64,000 nucleotides of DNA from contig JAEYAW010000031.1 in NCBI GenBank assembly GCA_023404675.1, positions 496,001 to 560,000 of the forward strand, given 5' to 3'. Position numbers and translations under genes: made by a program. Source of the DNA: Pseudomonadota bacterium. GTDB lineage: Bacteria > Pseudomonadota > Alphaproteobacteria > Rhizobiales > Xanthobacteraceae. The first letter of the stretch is position 1, and each line of letters opens with the position of its first letter. A model generated the notes under the pieces. It ran no database searches, was not told where the DNA came from, and worked only from the letters and a program-made list of their open reading frames with translations. Shown piece after piece: positions 17,392-26,417 of the stretch.

Positions 17392-17706
17392 GGTTCTGGT
17401 TAACGGCCGGTTGGCCGCGCCCGCCTCAAACAAGCCGCAAATAAGCCGATATTTTTCCAAAATACGGCGGGGAAGGGGGAGTTTTCCACTACCGCCGGCC
17501 GACGGCGGGGAGTTTCCGACAGCAACGTTAACGATGATTAAAATTCTATTAATCGCAGCCGTTTCATTCGCGATACTTCCCCAATAGGATGTTTGCGGAA
17601 GTGGGGGACAAGCCACGACGGGGAAATTCGTGGCTGCGCCGCTCGCAAGGCGCGCTTTGTCCGCGATGGACCTCTCCGGACTCCAGGTAAACGAGGGCGT
17701 ATCGAC
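17392..17706. promoter_or_regulatory. Divergent promoter region with CtrA-type TTAA boxes
   Basis: A 315-nt gene-free region. TTAA-N7-TTAA, the CtrA consensus in alphaproteobacteria, occurs exactly at 17538-17552. A third TTAA(C) lies at 17528-17532, 6 nt before the first half-site, and another TTAAC at 17400-17404 near the HPt start. The core 17520-17560 is AT-rich in a GC-rich context. These boxes sit about 155 nt from the ATG of the giant gene and about 140 nt from the HPt start, so they could serve either. GAGGGCG just before 17707 is the ribosome-binding site of the giant gene. Confidence 0.55.
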
Positions 17707-20700
17707 ATGGCGAATACTCCAAAGAAGGTCAAAGACCCAACCGAAGACGCGCTCTCGGCCATTCAGGAAGCCTTGAACATCGGCGACGCATCGCGGCCGG
17801 CGAGCGACCGCAGTCTCACGGCCGGACCGCTCGGGTCCCCGAGCAATCTGGACGACGATCCGCCGCCGGCCCTGCCCAAATATGATCCGATCGAGGAGCC
17901 GCGGTTTTCCCGGTCGGCGGCCAACGACGACCGGCAGACCATCGGAGAAATCCTCCAGACCATCCAGCGCAGCCGTCCGGCGCGCAACGCCTACATGCTG
18001 GCAACCCTGTTCTCGGGACTGTGGATCGTCGCGGGCGGCCTGCTGACCGTCGCCTTCTATCCGTCGCTGCAGGCGCTCGTCGGACAGAGCAGCGCCGGCG
18101 CATTGGCGATCGCGGGCCTCGCCGCCCTGTTCCTGTCGCCGATCCTGCTGTTCTATTTCCTCGCGAGCCTGATGTGGCGCGGTCAGGAAATGCGCCTGAT
18201 CGCGCAATCGATGGCGCAGGTCGCGATCCGTTTTTCCGAGCCCGAGGGCGTGGCCAGCGACTCCATCGTCACTGTCGGCCAGGCCATCCGGCGCGAGGTC
18301 GCCGCGATGGGCGATGGCGTGGAGCGCGCGGTCGCCCGTGCCAGCGAACTCGAATCGCTCGTGACCAACGAGGTCGCGGCGCTTGAACGCGCCTATAGTG
18401 ACAACGAAGTCCGCATCCGCGCGCTGCTTCAGGACATCGCGCACCAGCGCGACAATCTGGTCGGACAGGCCGAGCAGGTGCGCAATGCGATCTCCGGCGT
18501 GCAGATCGACCTGCGCCACGACATTGCGCTGATCAGCGACGCCATCGCCTCGCGTGTCGACGAGGTCGCCAAGAGCATCACCCAGGCGCTGGAGGAGCGC
18601 GGCTCCCACATCACGCAGGCGCTGGGCTCGGCGGGCGACAACATGATCCTCGCGCTCGGCGAGCGTGGCGGCGATCTTCTGGACCGCCTCGAGGAGGCCA
18701 GCTCGCAGACGACCCGCGCGGTGCTCGACGCCAGCGAGCGTCTGACCGCCAGCCTGAACTTCAAGACCGGCCACGTGCACGACGAGTTCGTCGATCTGAC
18801 CGATCGCGTCCACGACATGCTCAACGAACGCATCGACCACGTCACGAGCGAGTTCGAACAGAAGGCCGCGGCGATCATCGACGGCATCTCGGAACGCACC
18901 GAGCAGGTGCACGAGTCGCTCAAGACATCCGGCGAGTCCCTGTTGCTGGAGCTGGAACTGCGCAGCAACGATCTGGCGGCGCGGATCGACGACGCCGGCC
19001 AGCGTCTGGCCGAGCAGGTCATCACCTCGGGCGACCGCGCCAGCGAAGCGCTGGACGTCACCGTCAACAGCCTGGTCGCGCGGGTCGCCGGCCAGACCGA
19101 GAGCGCGCACGATCTGCTTGGCCAGCAGATAACGGCGTTCGACGAGTTGATCCGCGATCAGGGCGCGGAACTGGCGGAGCGGTTCTCCCGCGACAGCGGC
19201 ACGCTCGGCTCCCTCATTACCCGCCACATCTCCGAATTCGACCGCACGGTGAAGACGTTCGGCGGCGAGATCGTGGACCGCATGGGCCAGCGCACGCAGG
19301 ACATTACCGAAGCATTGCGTTCCTATGTCGACAATTTCGACAGCAAGATCTCGACCAGCGGCAGCGACCTGACGCAGGCGCTCGACCAGAAGCTCACCGG
19401 CTTCCAGACAGCCATAGAGTCGCGCGTCACGCATCTCGATCTGTCGCTCGACACCAAGATCAAATCGTTCGACGAGGCCGTGAACGGCCGTCTGAGCGCG
19501 ATGGAGGATTCGTTCGATATCCGTGCGCGCTCGGTCACCGATACGATCGACACGCGTCTCAACAGCCTCGGCGCGCTGCTGACGGAAGGCGCGAACAAGG
19601 CCGTGGCGGACATCGACCAGCGAGTCTCGACCATCACGACGCTGATCGCGGACGGCAGCAGCCACGCGGTCCGCGAGATCGACGAGCGCGTTTCCAATCT
19701 GTCGGCTGTTCTCAACGAAGGCGCAGGCCGGGCCGTCGGCGAGATCGACCAGCGGGTCTCGACCATCTCGACGCTGCTCACCGAACAGACGTCGCGCGCA
19801 CTCGGCGACCTCGACGTGCGGCTGACATCGCTCGCCACGTCGGTGACCACCAGCACGGCGCAGGCCGTCGATTCGCTGGAGAGCCGCATCACGCGCCTGA
19901 CGACCACCCTGACGGAAGGTTCCGCACAGGCGGTCGCGGCGGTCGATCAGCGCATGATCGACGTCACCGAGACCATCGACAGCCGCACCATCCACCTGAC
20001 CGAAACGGTCACCGCGCGCTTCCAGGAGATTCATCAGGGCCTCGACGCCCGCGCCGGAGCCGTCGCCGACGATATCCAGGCCCGCGTGTCGCAGTTCGAG
20101 GATCTGCTCGGCTCGCGGATCGAGGCGGTGGCCGGTCGCATGGAATCGAGCGGCCGTCAGGCCAGCGATTCTCTCATCGCCCGCGCCGAAGAACTCTCGA
20201 ACGCCATCCAGGCCAATGTCGAGCAGGCCGAGCGCTCGCTGACGGGTCTCGTCACCGGAACGACGGAAGCGCTCGAAGCCAGCACGCGCAACGCACAGCA
20301 GTCGCTGCTCACAGTCTCCAGCGATGTCGGTGGACAATTGCGCTCGGCGTCGACCGATATCGAACGGACCCTGACCGCGCTCGGCGCAGATACCGCCGCG
20401 TCGATCCTGGCCAGCGCCCGCGAGGCCCATGCGACGCTGATCTCGTCTTCTGCTGATACGACCAACCAGCTCCGCGCTTTGTCGGCGGATATCGAGCGAT
20501 CACTCTCGACCACCGGCTCCTCCGCGACGACGCTGGTCCTCGGCGTGGTGCAGGAGGCCCACACGACGCTGACCACCGCCTCCTCCGATGCGGTCGCGCA
20601 GGTGAAATCGCTGATCTCGGACATGGAGCGTTCGCTCTCGATGGCAGGCAATGCCACGGCCTCGCAGATCGTCGCCAGCGCCCGCGAAGCCCACGAGGTG

Positions 20701-23265
20701 CTCACCTCCGGCTCCGGCGAGACCGTGTCGCAGATCAAGTCGATCACGGCGGAGGTCGAGCGCGCCCTGACGGCCGCGACGGTCAACACCGCCGACGCCA
20801 TCCAGTCCAGCGCGCGGCAGTCGCAGGAACTGCTGCTGTCCACCTCGGCGGATGTCGCCACGCGCCTGCAACTCAACGCGCGACAGGCCCATGAAGCCCT
20901 GATCGAGGGCACCAGCGAAGCGGCGACGCAGGCCAAGGCTATTGCTCAGGATATCGAACGCACCCTGCAGGCCGTGTCCGTCAGCAGCACGGATCTGATC
21001 CTGGCCAACGCCAAGCAGGCGCAGGACGGCCTCACGGTGAGTTCGACGGCAACGGTCGAGAGGATCCGCTCGGTCTCCTCCGATGTCGAGCGCGCCCTCG
21101 GCATCGCGGCGTCGAATGCCGCCGAGGCGATCCAGATCAGCGCACGGCAGGCCCACGACACCCTGTCGACGGAATCGACACAGGCCGCCGAGCTTCTGCG
21201 CTCGGTCTCCACAGAGGTGCAGGACGCCCTGACCGCGATGTCGGCCGAGACCGCCCAGACGATCAAGGGCAACGCCCGCGATGCGCAGGCCACCATCGTC
21301 TCCGCCGCCGGAGACGCCAGCAGCCAGCTCAAGGCGACCGCCACCGAAATCGAGCGGGCGACATTGGCGGCGACGACCTCGTTCGGCGCGGCCGTCGGCG
21401 CGAAGTCGAACGAAATCGTCACTTACGTGCAGGCGCAGGCCGACCGGCTCGGACAGCTTGTCGACGACCGGCGCGGCGCGCTGGTGGATGCGCTGGGCGG
21501 CCGTGCCGACCAGATCACCACCGACATCACCCGCATCACCGACGAAGCGCTCAAGGCCATTGAGGGCAAGGGCTTCGGCTTCACGCAGGCGATGATGACC
21601 AACTCGTCGGACCTCGCCCGCATGATCAACACGGCCGGCGAAGTGGCGACGGGCGCGGTGAACAAGGCGCTGAAGGACATGGAGGCGAGCACCCGCTCGG
21701 CCATCGATCAGTCGCGCCAGGTGGCGACCGCGGCCGTGTCGGAAATGCAGGAGACCAGCAAGATCCTGCGCACCGACACCGTGGCGCTGTTCGAGCGGTT
21801 GCGCGAGGGCAACATCCTGCTGCAGGAGGTGCTCACCGGCGCCCACGACAACCTCAACTCGCTGGAACGCGCGCTCGTCACCCGGGTCGCCGACTTCGTC
21901 TCGACCATGAACGACGTCACCGCGCGCAGCGGTTCGGCGACCGGCGCGCTGGATGAGCAACTCGCCGCGTTCTCGTCCAAGACCGCGAAGGCACTGGACG
22001 ACCTGCACGGCCTGTCTGCGCAGTTCGAGGCGCATGGCCGCGCGCTCGCCGACGCCGCGGCAGTGGTCGAGCAGAGCAACAGCAGCACCTCGGCCTCGAT
22101 CGCCGAGCGCAAATCAACGCTGGAATCGCTGGTCACCACCATCGACCTGCGGACGGCCGATCTCGACCAGCGCCTGACCCGGTTCACCGGACTGCTCGAC
22201 GAGTCGCTGGCGGCCGCCGAGGAACGGGCCCGCGACATCGCGCGGGTGGTCGCCGAGACCGCCGGCACCGGCGCGTCTGCCGTCAGCCGCCAGTTCGAGG
22301 CGGTGCGCGCGGCCTCCGAAGAGGAGCGCCGCCTCACCATGGAAGCGATGAACGAGCTGTATCAGACCCACGCGGGCGAAACCGAAGCACTGTTCAAGCA
22401 GTCCGCCGACCGCTTCGCCGGGATCGTGCAGTCGATGAAGCAGATGGCCGCCGAAATGCACCGCGAGCTTGAAGCGACCCGCGGCGAATTGCGGCGCGGC
22501 GTGCTGGAGCTGCCGCAGGAGGCGGCGGAAAGCACCTCGCAGATGCGCAAGGTCATCGTCGACCAGATCGAGGCGCTGGCCGAGCTCAACCGGATCGTTG
22601 CCAAGCACGGCCGCGGCCTCGACGTGGTGACACCGGCCCGCGCCGCTGCGCCCCAGCGCGAGGAGGAGGAGGCTGTTCTGGCCGGCGCACGCGGTGGCGA
22701 GACCGTCACCCGTTCGGCGCCGCCGCGCAGCCGCGACTACGGCAGCGCGTCGAACCTGCCGCCGCCGGATCTCGGCATGCCGAACACGCCGCCGCGCCGC
22801 ACGGAAGCCCCTCCGGTCGCGCCGTCCAGTGTCGATCAGGCCCGCGAAGGCTGGCTGACTGACCTGCTCGGCCGGGCGGAAACCGCACCGGACCCGGCTC
22901 CGCAGCGCCGCGCACCGGACGCTCCGCAGAGCGCAAATCCGCTGGAGACGCTGTCGCTCGACATCGCCCGGCTGATGGACCGCAACCTGGCCGCCGAGAT
23001 GTGGGATCGCTACCAGCGCGGCGAGCGCAAGGCTTTCCACAAGCGGCTCTACACGCCGGGCGGACAGAAGGCGTTCGACGAGGTGAGCCGCAAGTATCGC
23101 AGCGACCGCAACTTCAAGCAGACGGTGGATCGCTACATCGTCGAGTTCGAGCGGCTGCTGGACGAGGTGGCGCAGGACGATCCGGCCTCGCTGCCGAACC
23201 ACCTCGTGTCCGAGACCGGCATGGTCTACACCCTGCTCGCGCACGCGACGGGGCGGATCGGGTGA
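17707..23265 (+). CDS. Growth-pole-ring (GPR)-like giant coiled-coil membrane protein
   Basis: 1852 residues. An acidic/proline-rich cytoplasmic N-terminus (1-90) precedes two membrane helices (about 95-118 and 130-156). Then come roughly 1500 residues of continuous helix, Ala/Ser/Thr/Glu/Arg-rich and almost free of Pro and Gly. Seven 22-residue repeats lie at 614-767 and eight 44/66-residue repeats at 840-1213. A Pro-rich linker (about 1660-1740) leads to a conserved C-terminal domain containing MDRNLAAEMWDRYQRGERK. Database entries call such proteins apolipoprotein A1/A4/E-like. From memory, Agrobacterium GPR (about 2100 residues, an organiser of unipolar growth) has this layout. The ATG at 17707 has GAGGGCG upstream; a start at 17593 would add 38 unlike residues. 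Orthology to GPR is inferred from architecture. Confidence 0.8.
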   Translation: MANTPKKVKDPTEDALSAIQEALNIGDASRPASDRSLTAGPLGSPSNLDDDPPPALPKYDPIEEPRFSRSAANDDRQTIGEILQTIQRSRPARNAYMLATLFSGLWIVAGGLLTVAFYPSLQALVGQSSAGALAIAGLAALFLSPILLFYFLASLMWRGQEMRLIAQSMAQVAIRFSEPEGVASDSIVTVGQAIRREVAAMGDGVERAVARASELESLVTNEVAALERAYSDNEVRIRALLQDIAHQRDNLVGQAEQVRNAISGVQIDLRHDIALISDAIASRVDEVAKSITQALEERGSHITQALGSAGDNMILALGERGGDLLDRLEEASSQTTRAVLDASERLTASLNFKTGHVHDEFVDLTDRVHDMLNERIDHVTSEFEQKAAAIIDGISERTEQVHESLKTSGESLLLELELRSNDLAARIDDAGQRLAEQVITSGDRASEALDVTVNSLVARVAGQTESAHDLLGQQITAFDELIRDQGAELAERFSRDSGTLGSLITRHISEFDRTVKTFGGEIVDRMGQRTQDITEALRSYVDNFDSKISTSGSDLTQALDQKLTGFQTAIESRVTHLDLSLDTKIKSFDEAVNGRLSAMEDSFDIRARSVTDTIDTRLNSLGALLTEGANKAVADIDQRVSTITTLIADGSSHAVREIDERVSNLSAVLNEGAGRAVGEIDQRVSTISTLLTEQTSRALGDLDVRLTSLATSVTTSTAQAVDSLESRITRLTTTLTEGSAQAVAAVDQRMIDVTETIDSRTIHLTETVTARFQEIHQGLDARAGAVADDIQARVSQFEDLLGSRIEAVAGRMESSGRQASDSLIARAEELSNAIQANVEQAERSLTGLVTGTTEALEASTRNAQQSLLTVSSDVGGQLRSASTDIERTLTALGADTAASILASAREAHATLISSSADTTNQLRALSADIERSLSTTGSSATTLVLGVVQEAHTTLTTASSDAVAQVKSLISDMERSLSMAGNATASQIVASAREAHEVLTSGSGETVSQIKSITAEVERALTAATVNTADAIQSSARQSQELLLSTSADVATRLQLNARQAHEALIEGTSEAATQAKAIAQDIERTLQAVSVSSTDLILANAKQAQDGLTVSSTATVERIRSVSSDVERALGIAASNAAEAIQISARQAHDTLSTESTQAAELLRSVSTEVQDALTAMSAETAQTIKGNARDAQATIVSAAGDASSQLKATATEIERATLAATTSFGAAVGAKSNEIVTYVQAQADRLGQLVDDRRGALVDALGGRADQITTDITRITDEALKAIEGKGFGFTQAMMTNSSDLARMINTAGEVATGAVNKALKDMEASTRSAIDQSRQVATAAVSEMQETSKILRTDTVALFERLREGNILLQEVLTGAHDNLNSLERALVTRVADFVSTMNDVTARSGSATGALDEQLAAFSSKTAKALDDLHGLSAQFEAHGRALADAAAVVEQSNSSTSASIAERKSTLESLVTTIDLRTADLDQRLTRFTGLLDESLAAAEERARDIARVVAETAGTGASAVSRQFEAVRAASEEERRLTMEAMNELYQTHAGETEALFKQSADRFAGIVQSMKQMAAEMHRELEATRGELRRGVLELPQEAAESTSQMRKVIVDQIEALAELNRIVAKHGRGLDVVTPARAAAPQREEEEAVLAGARGGETVTRSAPPRSRDYGSASNLPPPDLGMPNTPPRRTEAPPVAPSSVDQAREGWLTDLLGRAETAPDPAPQRRAPDAPQSANPLETLSLDIARLMDRNLAAEMWDRYQRGERKAFHKRLYTPGGQKAFDEVSRKYRSDRNFKQTVDRYIVEFERLLDEVAQDDPASLPNHLVSETGMVYTLLAHATGRIG
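19546..20007 (+). repeat. Seven tandem 22-residue (66-nt) coding repeats
   Basis: Within the giant coiled-coil gene, units of exactly 66 nt recur without gaps. Each starts with a variant of (I/L/V)DxRxxxL and ends near AVxx, for example IDQRVSTITTLIADG and IDERVSNLSAVLNEG. Six clear copies span 19546-19941, and a seventh, degenerate copy runs to 20007. Conservation is at protein level with synonymous drift, so the array is old. Confidence 0.85.
20224..21345 (+). repeat. Eight tandem 44-residue coding repeats, one extended to 66
   Basis: Units start with a variant of DIERxL (QAERSL, DIERTL, DIERSL, DMERSL, EVERAL, DIERTL, DVERAL, EVQDAL) and contain a midpoint motif like SAREAHxxL. Seven are exactly 132 nt. 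The EVERAL unit is 198 nt, that is 3 x 22 residues, showing that the basic module is 22 residues. The sum, 1122 nt, matches the interval exactly. Confidence 0.88.
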
Positions 23266-23311
23266 CACAGGAATAAACAGGAGGCGTCGGACAACGATTT
23301 CGACGCAGGAA

Positions 23312-23345
23312 GAAGGGGCGGAGACAGCAACGTCTCCGCCCCTTC
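23312..23345. terminator. Strong bidirectional terminator between convergent genes
   Basis: A perfect 14-bp stem, GAAGGGGCGGAGAC paired with GTCTCCGCCCCTTC, with the 6-nt loop AGCAAC lies midway between the stops of the giant gene (23265) and mlaD (23395). TATCTT follows on the plus strand and TTCCTG on the minus, so it probably ends both transcripts. Confidence 0.8.
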
Positions 23346-23394
23346 TATCTTAGGCCTTCACCGGAATTGCACTCGGGTGGAATTTAAGATCGCG

Positions 23395-24276
23395 CTACCG
23401 CCTGCGCTCGTTGGTCGCTGTCGGTGGAGGAGGCGCCGGCGTGGAACTGGTGGACGGCCCGAACAGCAGACGCGTCGGGTTGCGGTCGAGATTGTTCACC
23501 GCGCGGCTGATATCGGCCAGCGTCCTGCGGCCGTCCGCGATCAGAAGATTGGAGCGCTTGTCCAGATTGTCCGCCAGTTCGCGGAACGATTTGACGGCCT
23601 GGAACAGTTCGCCGCCATCCTTGCCGCCGGCCAACGTATCGAGACCCAGCAGCACACTGTCGGCCCGCTTCATCACGCTGCCGGTCTTCTCCATCACGTC
23701 GTCGGCGCGGTCGAAAATGCTGTCGAGCTTCTTGGAGTTCGTCGCGAGCGAGGCGCTGAACACCTCGACATTCTTCAGGGCGCTGTTGATGGTCTCCTGA
23801 TTGTCCTGAACCACCTTGTTGATGGTCTGCAACGTGGCGCGGACCGATTGCATCACATCCTGCAGCGCACTGGGATCGGCCGTCAGCGTCGGCACGCCAT
23901 CGTCGGCAATCGCCACCGGCGGCGCATCGAGCGAGCCGCCCTTCAGCGCAATCGCCGCGACGCCGGTCAGGCCCTGAAACTCAAGGCCGACCATCGTGTC
24001 ATTGCGCAGCGGCGCTCCGCCCTCCACCATCGCGATGGCAACGACCCGCTTGGGATCGTCGATCTTGACCGACGTCACCTCGCCGATCCGCACGCCGTTG
24101 AAATTGACGCTGCCGCCGACCCGCAGCCCCGAGGCCGATCCCTCGAAGATCACGCGCAGCGGCGTCCGCATCTTGGTAGAATGCAGGCTCTGGAACCAGA
24201 GCACGAAGCCGAATCCCGCCGCGATCACCGCGAGCGTGAAGGCTCCGATCAGAACATAGTTGGCTCTTGTCTCCAT
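23395..24276 (-). CDS. mlaD: MlaD-family (MCE domain) lipid transport protein
   Basis: A 293-residue MCE protein: one N-terminal membrane anchor (YVLIGAFTLAVIAAGFGFVLW, about 7-27) and the MCE domain (about 38-115) with the GLRVGGSVNFNGVRIGEV and LQGLTGV-type (FQGLTGVAAIAL) signatures. A long helical region with periodic Leu/Val follows, then a Pro-rich tail. It is the periplasmic substrate-binding ring of an Mla-type ABC system that moves phospholipids between the membranes. It is the last gene of mlaE-mlaF-mlaD, 99 nt after mlaF, and ends at a strong terminator. The anchor plus single MCE domain fits MlaD rather than PqiB/YebT proteins, which have several MCE domains. Confidence 0.9.
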   Translation of the reverse strand: METRANYVLIGAFTLAVIAAGFGFVLWFQSLHSTKMRTPLRVIFEGSASGLRVGGSVNFNGVRIGEVTSVKIDDPKRVVAIAMVEGGAPLRNDTMVGLEFQGLTGVAAIALKGGSLDAPPVAIADDGVPTLTADPSALQDVMQSVRATLQTINKVVQDNQETINSALKNVEVFSASLATNSKKLDSIFDRADDVMEKTGSVMKRADSVLLGLDTLAGGKDGGELFQAVKSFRELADNLDKRSNLLIADGRRTLADISRAVNNLDRNPTRLLFGPSTSSTPAPPPPTATNERRR

Positions 24277-24375
24277 CAGCTCAACTCCAACGCTTGATCA
24301 CACCGCACGCAACGACACGCATTTCATCATTCGAACAGGCCGACACACGTCTCGCAGGCATGCGGTATCTTATTG

Positions 24376-25158
24376 TCATGGCTGGGGAGCGATCACCGCC
24401 CTCGCCCGCTTGCCATGGAAATATGCCCGCATCCAGGCCTGCTCGGACGCCCGCATATCGGCCATGGTGCCGATCGCGATGACCTTGCCGTCTCCGAGCA
24501 CGGCGATGCGATTGCAGGCCGTATAAAGGCTGTCGAGGTCATGGGTTACCATGAAAACGGTCAGCCCCAAAGTCCGCTGCAGGGTCATCACGAGTTCGTC
24601 GAAATCGCCCGCGCCGATCGGATCGAGGCCCGATGTCGGCTCGTCCAGGAACACCAGTTCCGGATCGAGCGCGAGCGCGCGTGCCAGCGCGACGCGCTTG
24701 ATCATGCCGCCGGACAATTCGGACGGATAGCGCTCGCCGACCTCCGGGCGCAGCCCGACCATGGTCAGCTTGGCGTCGGTGATTTCATCGAGCAGGCGCT
24801 GCGACACCTTCAGATATTCGCGGATCGGGAACTGGATGTTCTGCCGCACCGTCAGCGAGGAAAACAGCGCGCCGTGCTGGAACAGAATGCCCCAGCGCCG
24901 TTCCACCGCGCGCCGCGTCGCCAGATCCGCCGCATCGAGATCGACGCCCAGCACCTCGATATGGCCGTGCGTCTTGGGCTGCAGGCCGATGATCGTGCGT
25001 GTCAGCACCGATTTGCCGGCGCCCGAGGGACCGACGAATCCCAAAATCTCGCCGCGCCGCACATCGAGGTTCAGTTCGTCCAGCACGCGCGTCGTGCCGA
25101 ACGCGACTGTCAGATCGCGCACCTTGATGACGGGGTCGTCCGGCTTCGTCGGCGTCAT
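24376..25158 (-). CDS. mlaF: Mla phospholipid transport ATP-binding protein
   Basis: A 260-residue ABC ATPase. Walker A GPSGAGKSV, the Q-loop region GILFQHGALFSSLTVRQNI, signature LSGGMIKRVALARAL and Walker B LVFLDEPTSGLDPIGA are all present. FQHGALFSSLTV and the GLDPI(G/S) motif are characteristic of MlaF rather than of sugar or peptide ATPases. It powers the MlaE permease. The gap from the mlaE stop is 3 nt, showing tight co-transcription. Confidence 0.93.
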   Translation of the reverse strand: MTPTKPDDPVIKVRDLTVAFGTTRVLDELNLDVRRGEILGFVGPSGAGKSVLTRTIIGLQPKTHGHIEVLGVDLDAADLATRRAVERRWGILFQHGALFSSLTVRQNIQFPIREYLKVSQRLLDEITDAKLTMVGLRPEVGERYPSELSGGMIKRVALARALALDPELVFLDEPTSGLDPIGAGDFDELVMTLQRTLGLTVFMVTHDLDSLYTACNRIAVLGDGKVIAIGTMADMRASEQAWMRAYFHGKRARAVIAPQP

Positions 25159-25161
25159 GTC

Positions 25162-26295
25162 TCAAATTCCGATCGACGCGAAGAAGATGGCGAACACGCC
25201 GTCCATCACGATCACGAAGAAGATGCCCTTCACCACCGAGGCGGTGGTGTGCTGGCCGAGCGACTCCGCACTGCCCCGCACCGCGAGCCCCTCGACGCAG
25301 GCGACGATGCCGATCACCAGCGCCATCACAGGGGCCTTCACCATGCCGACGATGAAGTGGTCGATGGAGATGGCTTCGCGCAGGCGCAGGAGAAACGCTT
25401 CCGGCTCGACGCCGCCATAGAGCCACGCCACGAGGCCGCCGCCATAGAGCGCCGCCATGCCGCCCAGAAAGGCCAGGATCGGAAGGCCGATCACCAGCGC
25501 CACCAGCCGCGGCAGAATGAGAACCTCGATGGCGTCGAACCCCATGGTCCGCAGCGCGTCGATCTCCTCGCGCATTTTCATCGAGCCGAGTTCGGCGGTG
25601 TAGGCGCTGCCCGAACGGCCGGCGACCATGATGGCGACCAGCAGGACGCCGATCTCGCGCAGCACCAGCACGCCCAGCATGTCGACGACGAACACGTCGG
25701 CGCCGAAGCGGCGGAAATGGAAGATACCCTGCTGGGCGATGATGCAGCCGATCAGGAAGGTGATCAGCACCACGATCGGCACCGCGCGCCAGCATACCTG
25801 CTCCAGGTGATGCACCGTGGAGGTGAAACGGAACCGGGTGGGGCGGATCAGCACCCTGAACCAGGCGGTGAGCACCGCGCCGATCATGGCGATCAGATCA
25901 AGCAGTCCGTCGCCGATCTTGGCCACGGTCCGCCCGATATTTCCCAGCATCCCGATCAGGATGTTCGGGCCGCGCTCGGGCTCCCCGGCCGCCTTGACGC
26001 GATGGACCTCTTCAACCAGCGTCGCATAGTCGGCGGACAAACCCGCGATCTCGGGATTGGCTCCGCCCGCGCTCAGTGTGCGGCGCAGGCGCTCGATCAG
26101 CCACGCGCCAAAGGTGTCGAGGCGCGAGATCTGCGATACGTCGATCAGGATTCCGCCACGACTGCCGCCGAGGCGCTCCGCCTCGCCCACGATCCGCTCA
26201 AGCACGGCGGCGTTCACGGCCGTCCATGGCCCGCCCGCGCGCAGAACCACGCCGGCACCCTGGGCGTTCAGCTCCAGTGTGGGCCGGCGGCTCAA
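25162..26295 (-). CDS. mlaE: MlaE permease with N-terminal STAS domain
   Basis: 377 residues. Residues about 1-105 form a STAS domain (GGILIDVSQISRLDTFGAWLIERL), the fold of MlaB. Residues about 125-377 are the MlaE permease, with the typical YRRFGAxxFVxD-like stretch (FRRFGADVFVVDMLGVLVLREIG), AELGSMKMREEIDALRTMG and several membrane helices. The fusion explains why no separate mlaB is present. The start is TTG at 26295, supported by GGAG 7 nt upstream; no ATG lies in frame nearby. On the minus strand upstream there is a TTAACCAT octamer (26325-26332), the half-site form of a CtrA box. It is the first gene of the operon and is divergent from the dipeptide epimerase gene. Confidence 0.9.
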   Translation of the reverse strand: MSRRPTLELNAQGAGVVLRAGGPWTAVNAAVLERIVGEAERLGGSRGGILIDVSQISRLDTFGAWLIERLRRTLSAGGANPEIAGLSADYATLVEEVHRVKAAGEPERGPNILIGMLGNIGRTVAKIGDGLLDLIAMIGAVLTAWFRVLIRPTRFRFTSTVHHLEQVCWRAVPIVVLITFLIGCIIAQQGIFHFRRFGADVFVVDMLGVLVLREIGVLLVAIMVAGRSGSAYTAELGSMKMREEIDALRTMGFDAIEVLILPRLVALVIGLPILAFLGGMAALYGGGLVAWLYGGVEPEAFLLRLREAISIDHFIVGMVKAPVMALVIGIVACVEGLAVRGSAESLGQHTTASVVKGIFFVIVMDGVFAIFFASIGI

Positions 26296-26417
26296 AACCC
26301 GGCTCCGGTCGGCGCATCGATCATATGGTTAAGAAAAGATAACATAATTCCGTAGCATTGTGCGGACCCAAGGTTATCCGCCAGAAGTCGTTTCCAGTTC
26401 GCAAAGATCGCCGACCG

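Noticed and set aside
16963..20430. An 1155-codon open frame on the minus strand
   Set aside because: Only its last about 142 codons (the HPt domain) are real. The rest is antisense to the GPR-like gene and is an effect of high GC and repetitive codon use.
19546..21345. CRISPR array or DNA minisatellite
   Set aside because: The repeats are in frame, 66 or 132 nt long, divergent at synonymous sites and have no spacers. They are protein repeats.
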